Shown piece after piece: positions 1 through 5,242 of a stretch of 5,371 bases of DNA. The first letter of the stretch is position 1, and the number at the start of each line of letters is the position of its first letter. A program made the position numbers and the translations under genes. Under the pieces are notes generated by a model that did no database searches, had not been told where the DNA came from, and saw only the letters and a program-made list of their open reading frames with translations. This DNA comes from UCB3 sp964415605 (GTDB taxonomy: Bacteria > Chloroflexota > Anaerolineae > Epilineales > Epilineaceae), in the NCBI GenBank assembly GCA_964415605.1, contig CAYQBA010000251.1:1-5371 (forward strand). The letters run 5' to 3'.

Positions 1-1
1 C

Positions 2-898
2 GTGGGCGACCTCGTCGCGGCCGGCCGCGTCGACGCGATCGACGTCGCCGACAGCCCGCAGGCGCGGGCGCACGTCAGCGCCCTGGCCATGAGCGTCGTC
101 GTGCAGGACCAGCTCGGCATCGAGGCCGTGCTCAACCTCGGCTGCCGCTACCGCAACGCCGTGGCGCTGCACGCCGAGCTGATGGGCGCCCACGCCCTCG
201 GCGTGCGCAACGTGGTCGGCATCATGGGCGAGCTGCCGGCGCACGGCGACTACCCCGACGCGACGGTGGTCAACGACATCACCGACGTGCGGCTCGTCGC
301 GCTCATGGCGGCCTGCAACCGCGGCGCGGGCGGGCGCGACGGCCAGGCGGCCGTGCCGGCCGCGTTCCACATCGGCTGCCAGCTCAACCTCGGCGCCGTC
401 GACCTGGCCCGCGAGCTCCAGCAGTTCCAGGCCAAGGTCGACGCCGGCGCGCAGTTCGCGTTTACCGATCCGGTGTTCGACCTCGATCTCGTCGAGGCCG
501 CCCTGGCGCACTTCGGCGGCCGGTTCCCGATCCCCGTGCTGGCCGGCGTGCTGCCCCTGTGGAACGCCCGCCACGCCGCCTACCTCCACAACGAGGTGCC
601 CGGCATGGAGATCCCGGCGGGCATCCTGCGCCGCATGGCGGCCGTCGGCGACGACGGGCAGGCCGAAGGCGTGGCCATCGCGGCCGCGACCGTCGCCGAT
701 CTCGGCGGCGCCATCGCGGGGGTGCGCCTCATGGCGCCGTTCGGCAAGTACGCGGCCGTCGCGGCCGTGCTCGATGCGCTGGCCGCGGCGGGGGCGCCGG
801 TGGCCGAGGCGGGATTGCCCGCGGGCGGATCGGCGACGAGCGGATCCCGGGTGGACGCGTCGACGGCGGACGGGTCGCCCAGGCGGAGCGCCGGATGA
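2..898 (+). CDS. Methylenetetrahydrofolate reductase-family protein, 5' end missing
   Basis: This 298-residue fragment continues past the left edge, so the GTG at 2 is probably not the true start. It matches by eye the TIM-barrel MTHFR fold, closest to the reductase half of YitJ-type homocysteine methyltransferase/MTHFR proteins. Landmarks are DAIDVADSP (11-19), AHALGVRNV (63-71), GDYPDA (82-87), FTDPVFD (154-160) and LHNEVPG. Family members use FAD to reduce 5,10-methylene-THF to 5-methyl-THF in the cytoplasm for methionine synthesis or one-carbon flow. About 25-30 N-terminal residues, including the position of the E. coli MetF catalytic Glu28, lie outside the window, as would any fused methyltransferase domain. 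Three motif positions differ from the common pattern: RYRN for RDRN (49-52), GELP for GD-P (76-79) and TDPVFD for TQPVFD (155-160). A Gly/Ser/Ala-rich, probably disordered tail follows residue 268. The stop overlaps the moaD start (ATGA). The family call is strong; the exact substrate is uncertain. Confidence 0.8.
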   Translation: MGDLVAAGRVDAIDVADSPQARAHVSALAMSVVVQDQLGIEAVLNLGCRYRNAVALHAELMGAHALGVRNVVGIMGELPAHGDYPDATVVNDITDVRLVALMAACNRGAGGRDGQAAVPAAFHIGCQLNLGAVDLARELQQFQAKVDAGAQFAFTDPVFDLDLVEAALAHFGGRFPIPVLAGVLPLWNARHAAYLHNEVPGMEIPAGILRRMAAVGDDGQAEGVAIAAATVADLGGAIAGVRLMAPFGKYAAVAAVLDALAAAGAPVAEAGLPAGGSATSGSRVDASTADGSPRRSAG

Positions 899-1134
899 CC
901 GTGCGGGTCAGGCTCTTCGCCGCGTTTCGCGAGATCGTCGGCGCCGACGAGCTCGAGGTTCCGCTGGCGCAGGCGCGCACGGTGGGCGAGCTGTGGGGGC
1001 GCCTCCTGGCGCGCCACCCCGGCCTCAACGCCCATGTGCCGTCGGCGGCCGTCAACCTGACGTACGCCCCGCTGGACCACCCGCTGCGGGCGGGCGACGA
1101 GGTGGCGTTCCTCCCGCCGGTCAGCGGGGGCTGA
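895..1134 (+). CDS. moaD: MoaD, molybdopterin synthase small (sulfur-carrier) subunit
   Basis: The product has 79 residues, close to E. coli MoaD (81), with the ubiquitin-like beta-grasp pattern: an opening strand VRVRLFAAFREIVG, an acidic/hydrophobic second strand, TVGELWGRLLARHP as the main helix, then VNLTY, the LRAGDEVAFLPPVSGG hairpin and C terminus. The terminal Gly-Gly is the functional hallmark: it is adenylated by MoeB, converted to a thiocarboxylate, and donates sulfur to precursor Z (cPMP) inside MoaE. The ATG at 895 is chosen because GGAG lies at 885-888 with a 6-base spacer and because the domain begins directly here; the frame is open upstream, but that stretch is the shadow of the preceding gene. 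It overlaps the preceding stop as ATGA, suggesting translational coupling, and is followed one base after its stop by moaE. Confidence 0.93.
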   Translation: MTVRVRLFAAFREIVGADELEVPLAQARTVGELWGRLLARHPGLNAHVPSAAVNLTYAPLDHPLRAGDEVAFLPPVSGG

Positions 1135-1135
1135 C

Positions 1136-1585
1136 GTGGCCGGCGCCTGGGTCGAGCTCACCGCGGGGCCCATCGACCCGCGGGCCGTCGAGGCGCGGGT
1201 GGCCCACGCCGGCGCCGGCGCCGTCTGCACGTTCCACGGCGTCACGCGCGACCACAACCTCGGGCGCGAGGTCGGCCACCTGGAGTACGAGGCGTACCCC
1301 GCCATGGCCCTGCCGGCCCTCGATCGCATCGCCGCCGACATCGCCGCCCGCTGGCCCGGCGCCCGGGCGGCGCTCGTGCACCGCGTCGGCCGGCTGGAGA
1401 TCGGCGAGGCCAGCGTGGTCATCGCGGTGTCGGCGCCGCACCGGGCGGCCGCGTTCGAGGCGTGCCGGTACGCCATCGACGCCTTGAAGACGACCGTCCC
1501 CATCTGGAAGAAAGAGGTGTGGGCCGACGGGGAGGCGTGGATCGAGGGCGTCGCGCCGTCGCCGCTCGGGGAGGGCGGGGGCTGA
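1136..1585 (+). CDS. moaE: MoaE, molybdopterin synthase catalytic subunit
   Basis: The product has 149 residues (E. coli MoaE has 150). It forms the heterotetrameric molybdopterin synthase with MoaD and converts cPMP to molybdopterin by inserting two dithiolene sulfurs. Visible family motifs are GAVCTFHGVTRDHN (28-41), LEYEAYPAMA (49-58), HRVGRLEIGEASVVIAVSAPHR (82-103) and DALKTTVPIWKKE (115-127). By eye K118 and K125 match E. coli catalytic Lys119 and Lys126, and R38 and the H102-R103 pair match conserved basic pocket residues, so it should be active. The GTG start at 1136 lies one base after the moaD stop, with a G-run at 1126-1130 as a modest ribosome-binding site; an earlier start would enter moaD. 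The C terminus after about residue 139 (PSPLGEGGG) is low-complexity and not obviously part of the fold. No T-tailed terminator follows. Confidence 0.94.
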   Translation: MAGAWVELTAGPIDPRAVEARVAHAGAGAVCTFHGVTRDHNLGREVGHLEYEAYPAMALPALDRIAADIAARWPGARAALVHRVGRLEIGEASVVIAVSAPHRAAAFEACRYAIDALKTTVPIWKKEVWADGEAWIEGVAPSPLGEGGG

Positions 1586-1617
1586 TCGGGGCTTGGGGCC
1601 GGCGCGCCCACCGCCGC

Positions 1618-1646
1618 TTCAACGATCTCCCGTTCCATTGTACAAT
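1618..1646 (+). promoter_or_regulatory. Candidate sigma70-type promoter upstream of the Fe-S oxidoreductase gene
   Basis: TTCAAC (1618-1623) and TACAAT (1641-1646) are separated by exactly 17 bases; they match the consensus hexamers at 3/6 and 5/6 positions. TACAAT is one of very few AT-rich hexamers in this area and lies in the 149-base gap between moaE and the next gene. Transcription would start near 1653, giving a leader of about 80 bases before the ATG at 1735. Such a transcript could not use the in-frame ATG at 1645, which lies inside the -10 box, and this supports the later start. The -10 box is embedded in a perfect 12-bp palindrome. Confidence 0.5.
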
Positions 1647-1647
1647 G
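1636..1647. repeat. Perfect 12-bp palindrome over the -10 box
   Basis: CATTGTACAATG reads identically on both strands and spans the candidate -10 hexamer. It could be a dimeric regulator site that blocks the promoter, or could place a TACAAT box on each strand; either reading is inference. It is the only strikingly AT-rich perfect palindrome noticed in the window. Confidence 0.5.
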
Positions 1648-1734
1648 CCCCGCATCGTCCTGGTGGCGATCCCGGGGCAGCCGCCCGCGCGCGCCCGGCT
1701 CGGGGTCGCCGCGCACGCCGCGCGGAGCTCGAGC

Positions 1735-3816
1735 ATGCCGTCTCACGACACCACCCTCACCGCCTGCCTCCAGCCCGACGGGCCGCTGCGCCCGACGTTC
1801 TGCAACGTGCCGGAGTGGGCGCAGGTCACGCTCTACGTCGCCGGGCTCCTGGCCATCGGCGTGTTCGCCTACGGCATCTACCGCCACTGGCGGGTATGGA
1901 TGGCCGGCCAGCCCCACGCGCCGGCGCGCCACACCGGGCGCTGGGGCGAGCGCGCCGGCCTCGTCGGGCGCTACGTGCTCGGCCAGGCCAAGACGCTCGA
2001 GCGGCGCTACGCCGGCATCTTCCACACCGGCATCCTGTGGGGCTTCATCCTGCTGTTCATCGGCACGGCGCTGGCCACGATCGACTGGGACGTGGCCCGC
2101 CTCGTGTTTGCGACGCGGCTCCTCGGCGGCCCGTTCTACCTGGGGTACGAGGCGGTGCTCGACACCGCCGGCCTGGTGTTCACCGTCGGCCTGCTCCTGG
2201 CGATCTGGCGCCGCTACGCCACCGCGCCCCACCACGTGCTCGGCGCGTGGGACTTCGTGATCTGGAGCCTGGTGGTCATCAACGTCACCGGCTTCGTGGT
2301 CGAGGGCCTGCGGCTGGCCATCGCCCCGGTGGCGTGGGGCGGCTACTCGTGGGTGGGCCAGGGCCTGGCGAACCTGGTGTTCGCGTTCGGCGGCGCCGAG
2401 TTCATCCAGGGGCCGGCCCGGTCGCTGCACCTGTGGCTGTGGCTGCTGCACGCCGGGGCGGCGCTGGTCTTCATAGCGGCCATCCCGTTCACCAACGCCG
2501 TGCACATCGTCACCGTATCGGCCAACACCGTCCTGAAGAGCCTCGAGCCCATCGGGACCGGGGCGGCGCTCCAGCCGCTCGACCTCGAGAACGCCGAGTT
2601 CTTCGGGGTGTCGCGGCTCGGCGAGATGACGTGGAAGCAGCGGCTGGGCGTCGACAGCTGCGTGCGCTGCGGGCGCTGCGAGACCGTCTGCCCGGCGTAC
2701 ATGAGCGGCTCGCCGCTCAACCCCAAGCAGATCATCGCCGGCCTGTCCGACCAGCTGCGCCTCGAGGTCGACCGCCCGCTGGTGGTCGACGGCGGCGCGG
2801 TCGTGGTCGGCGAGGGTCTCTTGGTCACGCCCGACGCGCTGTGGGGCTGCACCACGTGCATGGCGTGCGTGCAGGCGTGCCCGGCGTTCATCGAGATCGT
2901 CGACGACATCGTCGACATGCGGCGCTTCCTGACGCTGTCGGAGGGCGCGCCGCCCGGCACGTCGGCGGCCACGTTCAAGAACATGGAGCGCGCCGGCAAC
3001 CCGTGGGGCTACAGCCCGGACGACCGCTTCGCGTGGGGCGCCGACCTCGACCTGCCGTTCGCCGAGGTCGGCCAGCACTACGAGGTGCTGTACTGGGTCG
3101 GCTGCTCGGCGTCGTACGACAAGCGCAACCAGAAGATCGCCCGGTCGGTGGTCCGGCTGCTGCGGGAGGCCGGCGTGCGGTTCGCCGTCATGCGCGAGGA
3201 GAGCTGCACGTGCGAGAGCGCCCGGCGGCTCGGCGAGGAGTACCTCTACCAGACGGCGGCGCAGGCCAACGTGGCGCACCTCGGCGCCTACACCTTCGAC
3301 CGCGTGGTCGCCCACTGCCCGCATTGCTTCAACACCATCCGCAACGAGTATCCCCAGTTCGGCGGGAGCTATCCGGTCGTCCACCACTCGCAGCTCATCG
3401 ACGAGCTCCTGGCTTCGGGCCGGCTCAAGACCGGCGGCGGCACCGGCCAGCGCGTGGCCTTCCACGACTCGTGCTATCTCGGGCGCTACAACGGCGAGTT
3501 CGAGGCGCCCCGCAAGACGCTGCGCGCGGCCGGCGTCGACGTCGTCGAGCTGCCCCGCAGCCGCGCCGACGGGCTGTGCTGCGGCGGCGGGGGCGGCAAG
3601 ATGTGGTTCGAGGCCAAGGTCGAGAAGGACGTCAACGTCATCCGCATGGAAGAAGCGCTGGCGGCGGCGCCGGACGTCGTCGGCGTGGCCTGCCCGTTTT
3701 GCCTGACGATGCTCGACAGCGCCGCCAAGAGCCTCGGCGTCGACGACGTCAAGGTGATGGACGTCAGCGAGGTGCTGGCCCAGGCGCTCGACGCGGCGCG
3801 CCCGCCGGCGGGTTGA
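1735..3816 (+). CDS. Membrane-bound HdrDE/EtfD-like iron-sulfur oxidoreductase
   Basis: This 693-residue protein has three parts. Residues 1-260 resemble the NarI/HdrE cytochrome b family, with about five membrane helices (near 28-50, 92-115, 135-158, 172-197, 229-252) and possible haem ligands H97, H239 and H257; the 18-residue H239-H257 spacing equals that of E. coli NarI H187-H205. Residues 309-319 and 372-382 are two classic 4Fe-4S motifs (CxxCxxCxxxCP). Residues 450-660 hold two HdrD/GlpC-type CCG domains: C457, C491, C493, C528, C531 and C580, C615, C616, C653, C656. The second is canonical; the first has C-T-C where CC is usual. This architecture is shared with HdrDE, DsrMK and the EtfD/EMO group that passes electrons from electron transfer flavoprotein to menaquinone, which I infer as the likeliest role; no etf gene is visible. 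The ATG at 1735 has GGAG at 1724-1727 (7-base spacer) and precedes the first helix properly; an in-frame ATG at 1645 would add 30 low-complexity residues. Confidence 0.9.
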   Translation: MPSHDTTLTACLQPDGPLRPTFCNVPEWAQVTLYVAGLLAIGVFAYGIYRHWRVWMAGQPHAPARHTGRWGERAGLVGRYVLGQAKTLERRYAGIFHTGILWGFILLFIGTALATIDWDVARLVFATRLLGGPFYLGYEAVLDTAGLVFTVGLLLAIWRRYATAPHHVLGAWDFVIWSLVVINVTGFVVEGLRLAIAPVAWGGYSWVGQGLANLVFAFGGAEFIQGPARSLHLWLWLLHAGAALVFIAAIPFTNAVHIVTVSANTVLKSLEPIGTGAALQPLDLENAEFFGVSRLGEMTWKQRLGVDSCVRCGRCETVCPAYMSGSPLNPKQIIAGLSDQLRLEVDRPLVVDGGAVVVGEGLLVTPDALWGCTTCMACVQACPAFIEIVDDIVDMRRFLTLSEGAPPGTSAATFKNMERAGNPWGYSPDDRFAWGADLDLPFAEVGQHYEVLYWVGCSASYDKRNQKIARSVVRLLREAGVRFAVMREESCTCESARRLGEEYLYQTAAQANVAHLGAYTFDRVVAHCPHCFNTIRNEYPQFGGSYPVVHHSQLIDELLASGRLKTGGGTGQRVAFHDSCYLGRYNGEFEAPRKTLRAAGVDVVELPRSRADGLCCGGGGGKMWFEAKVEKDVNVIRMEEALAAAPDVVGVACPFCLTMLDSAAKSLGVDDVKVMDVSEVLAQALDAARPPAG

Positions 3817-3884
3817 CGCGCGCCCCGGGCGCAAAGCTGTCCGATTTGTGTCCCATTTCGGCGGCGGCGGGCGCGGATTCCCGA

Positions 3885-3890
3885 TATACT
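3885..3890 (+). promoter_or_regulatory. Orphan -10-like box (TATACT)
   Basis: TATACT matches the sigma70 -10 consensus at 5 of 6 bases and lies 68 bases after the preceding stop codon, not upstream of any convincing gene. No good -35 element is present: the region 16-18 bases upstream is GGCGGC-like, and no TGn extended -10 is seen. A short inverted repeat CTGG-TCT-CCAG (3889-3899) overlaps its end. If active it would start an RNA near 3897 heading toward the hairpin at 4179-4210. Confidence 0.3.
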
Positions 3891-4178
3891 GGTCTCCAGA
3901 GAAGTCGAGCGGGCCATGGACGCCTGCGCGACCCACTCCATGCCTTTCCGCGTCGAAGCAGGCGACTTTGCCGGCGCGTCGATCCCGCCGCGGCGGGACC
4001 AACCGTGCGCGCACCGGAAGCCACGTGCGACGACGCATTCACAGGCTGGCACGATCTGGACGCCGGTGGTGTCGTTCTCGTGGTTTTTCACGGGGGAGCC
4101 CGTCGGCGTACCCCGAGGGACAGCGGCAGTCCTCGCCCGGGTCGGCCACCGCCGCCACCGGTCTCGCCGGGGGCGGTT

Positions 4179-4210
4179 CCGCCCCGGTGAACCTCCCTTC
4201 ACCGGGGCGG
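4179..4210. terminator. 13-bp perfect hairpin between convergent genes
   Basis: CCGCCCCGGTGAA (4179-4191) and its exact reverse complement (4198-4210) enclose a 6-base loop, CCTCCC. On the plus strand the stem is followed by TTTGCG, a short U-tract, so it resembles a weak intrinsic terminator in that direction. On the minus strand it begins 20 bases after the sigma-factor stop but is followed by AACCGCCCC, so in that direction it would rely on stem strength or 3'-end protection. An upstream GGGGCGG (4170-4176) can pair with the left arm as an alternative. Confidence 0.6.
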
Positions 4211-4229
4211 TTTGCGTCGGGCGGCCGGG

Positions 4230-5033
4230 TCAATCACCGGCGAAGCGCGCCAGGATCGCGGCCCGCACCGGCTCCGGGAGCTGGCCGGCGCCGATCTGGA
4301 GGCACGTTCCCCGCGCCAGGTCCAACGTCGTGAACAGCGCCCGGCACCGCGCGCACAGCTCGGCCTGCGGGACGGGAAACGCCACGCCCCGGTCGAGGGC
4401 GTCCTGCTTGGCCTTGAGGAGGTCGAGGCAGACCCCGCGCGGGTGATCGGGAGGCGGCGCCGGGCGCCGCGGCAGATCCTCGGCCAGCGCCTTGCGGAGC
4501 GCCAGCCGCGCGCGGTGGACGCGCGTCTTGACCGTGGCGGGTTGGATGCCGAGCACGTCGGCGATCTGGGCGATCGACAGGTCGGCGAGATCCCTCAACA
4601 CCAGCGCGATCCGGAACGTCGACGGGAGCCCTTCGATGGCATGCTCGATGGCGTCGCGCGCTTCGGCGCGCAGCACGGCGTCCAGCGGACCGTCGGCGGC
4701 GTCGGCGACATCGAGGGCCACCACCTCGTCGTCGGACCGCGGCAGCAGCGTGGTCAGCGGCGGCATCCGGACCGGCTCGCCCGACCGCTTGCGGTGCATC
4801 CGGCGGCAGGCGCGGGCGGCGATGGTGTACAGCCATGTGGTGGGCTCGGCGCGCCCCTCGAACCGGTCCCAGCCGCGGTAGGCGTTGATGAACGTCTCCT
4901 GGACCAGATCCGCCGCGTCGTCGGCATCGCCGCCGCACATGCGGAGGCCCAGGCTGTAGATCCGCCCGCCGTGGGCGTCGAGCAGCCTTGGAATCGCGAC
5001 GTCGGCGGGCAGGTGGTGGTCGGTCTGGAGCAT
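4230..5033 (-). CDS. ECF-type RNA polymerase sigma factor with C-terminal anti-sigma-like zinc-finger tail
   Basis: The product has 267 residues. Residues 14-83 are sigma region 2 (AIPRLLDAHGGRIYSLGLRM, then DADDAADLVQETFINAYRGW and TTWLYTIAARACRRMHRKR), which binds core polymerase and the -10 element. A linker of about 35 residues follows. Residues 118-182 are region 4, whose helix-turn-helix DLSIAQIADVLGIQPATVKT and RVHRARLALRKAL recognise the -35. After a Pro/Arg linker (184-200), residues 202-262 resemble a zf-HC2/ZAS anti-sigma domain: C202, C227-x-x-C230, then LARGTC244LQ and a closing PEPVRAAILARF helix. The usual His four residues before the CxxC is Gln223. At 267 residues it is longer than a plain ECF factor (about 170-200). 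I infer self-contained metal or redox control. The ATG at 5033 is chosen because region 2 starts soon after and a -10 box lies just upstream; GGAGG ends one base before it, too close to be a normal ribosome-binding site. An in-frame ATG extends the protein to 5216 with low-complexity sequence. It ends facing the Fe-S oxidoreductase gene and is divergent from the gene at 5243. Confidence 0.9.
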   Translation of the reverse strand: MLQTDHHLPADVAIPRLLDAHGGRIYSLGLRMCGGDADDAADLVQETFINAYRGWDRFEGRAEPTTWLYTIAARACRRMHRKRSGEPVRMPPLTTLLPRSDDEVVALDVADAADGPLDAVLRAEARDAIEHAIEGLPSTFRIALVLRDLADLSIAQIADVLGIQPATVKTRVHRARLALRKALAEDLPRRPAPPPDHPRGVCLDLLKAKQDALDRGVAFPVPQAELCARCRALFTTLDLARGTCLQIGAGQLPEPVRAAILARFAGD

Positions 5034-5040
5034 GCCTCCG

Positions 5041-5069
5041 ATTCTACTCCGGCGCGGCGCGGTCGGGAA
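5041..5069 (-). promoter_or_regulatory. Candidate promoter of the sigma-factor gene, probably leaderless
   Basis: On the minus strand, TAGAAT (5046-5041; 5/6 match to the -10 consensus) is preceded at 17 bases by TTCCCG (5069-5064; 3/6 match). The ATG begins 8 bases after the -10 box, where transcription normally initiates and with the preferred purine, so the mRNA may begin at or next to the start codon. The -35 is weak, so another sigma factor, perhaps the product itself, could be involved. Confidence 0.45.
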
Positions 5070-5119
5070 GGCCATGCCCGCGGCTGTCGCCGTGCTGTCG
5101 TCTTCCTGGCTCGCGCCCC

Positions 5120-5149
5120 CTGCCGCGCCGCCTCCGCCCCCGGTACACT
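5120..5149 (+). promoter_or_regulatory. Candidate promoter of the divergent edge gene
   Basis: TACACT (5144-5149) matches the -10 consensus at 4 of 6 bases and stands out in a GC-rich stretch. The best -35 is CTGCCG at 5120-5125 with an 18-base spacer (3/6), which is poor. Transcription would start near 5156 and give a leader of about 60-90 bases. It lies back to back with the sigma-factor promoter, leaving roughly 75 bases between the two elements for shared control. Confidence 0.3.
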
Positions 5150-5230
5150 GCGCCCGAACACACGTTCGCCCGGCGGGGCGATCTCCGGGCCCGCCGGGCG
5201 CCGATCGCGGAGACACCGATGATCGCGAAA

Positions 5231-5235
5231 GGAGG
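5231..5235 (+). promoter_or_regulatory. Strong ribosome-binding site (GGAGG) deciding the start at 5243
   Basis: AAAGGAGG ends 7 bases before the ATG at 5243, a near-ideal Shine-Dalgarno arrangement and the best one in the window. A competing in-frame ATG at 5219 has its own GGAGA (5209-5213) ending 5 bases upstream. Confidence 0.7.
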
Positions 5236-5242
5236 CAACGGG

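Larger units (their letters stand above)
3817..4229. other. Convergent intergenic region with several stem-loops, no convincing CDS
   Basis: This 413-base stretch separates the 3' ends of two converging genes. Open frames cross it in several phases, but none has a good ribosome-binding site, family resemblance or the strong third-position GC bias of the flanking genes. For example, the frame from GTG 4005 to the stop at 4190 has only about 69% GC3 and encodes a Pro/Arg-rich 61-mer. The stretch is rich in inverted repeats: GCCTGC/GCAGGC (3922-3927, 3958-3963), a perfect 16-bp palindrome (3983-3998), ACGGG/CCCGT (4090-4094, 4099-4103), a bulged 7-bp stem (4114-4121, 4129-4135) and the 13-bp hairpin at 4179-4210. 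Together with the TATACT box at 3885 this suggests a possible structured RNA read on the plus strand. I recognise no RNase P, tmRNA, SRP or tRNA signature. Confidence 0.4.

Noticed and set aside
1645..1734. Upstream ATG extending the oxidoreductase by 30 residues (and a still longer frame from 1462)
   Set aside because: The added residues are low-complexity, the ATG at 1645 sits inside the likely -10 box, and 1735 has a well-placed GGAG. The frame from 1462 overlaps moaE.
3820..3832. GCGCC-CCG-GGCGC stem just after the oxidoreductase stop as a terminator
   Set aside because: The stem is only 5 bp with a 3-base loop and no following T-run; such stems are common by chance at this GC content.
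580..4038. 1152-codon open frame on the minus strand
   Set aside because: It lies antisense to moaD, moaE and the Fe-S oxidoreductase, whose motifs are unmistakable. Its translation is Arg/Ala/His-rich without family features, as expected when stop codons are rare at high GC.
1593..4190. 865-codon plus-strand frame overlapping the oxidoreductase gene
   Set aside because: It is the out-of-frame shadow of the oxidoreductase gene: an Arg/Pro/Gly-rich product with no motifs and no ribosome-binding site.
4005..4190. Small 61-codon frame in the convergent gap
   Set aside because: Third-position GC is only about 69%, well under the flanking genes; the C terminus is a Pro/Arg run and the ribosome-binding site is weak. 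Kept only as a remark on the possible attenuator.
3916..4446. Plus-strand frame starting at ATG 3916 (also one from 3848)
   Set aside because: Both run through the 13-bp hairpin into DNA antisense to the sigma factor, have no ribosome-binding site and give Arg/Ser/Pro-rich products typical of non-coding GC-rich DNA.
5034..5216. Upstream ATGs extending the sigma factor by up to 61 residues
   Set aside because: The extension is Gly/Ala/Pro-rich without homology features and crosses the likely promoters; region 2 begins at the normal distance from the ATG at 5033.
4212..5222. 336-codon plus-strand frame
   Set aside because: It is entirely antisense to the sigma factor, whose region 2 and region 4 are clear; no independent motif.
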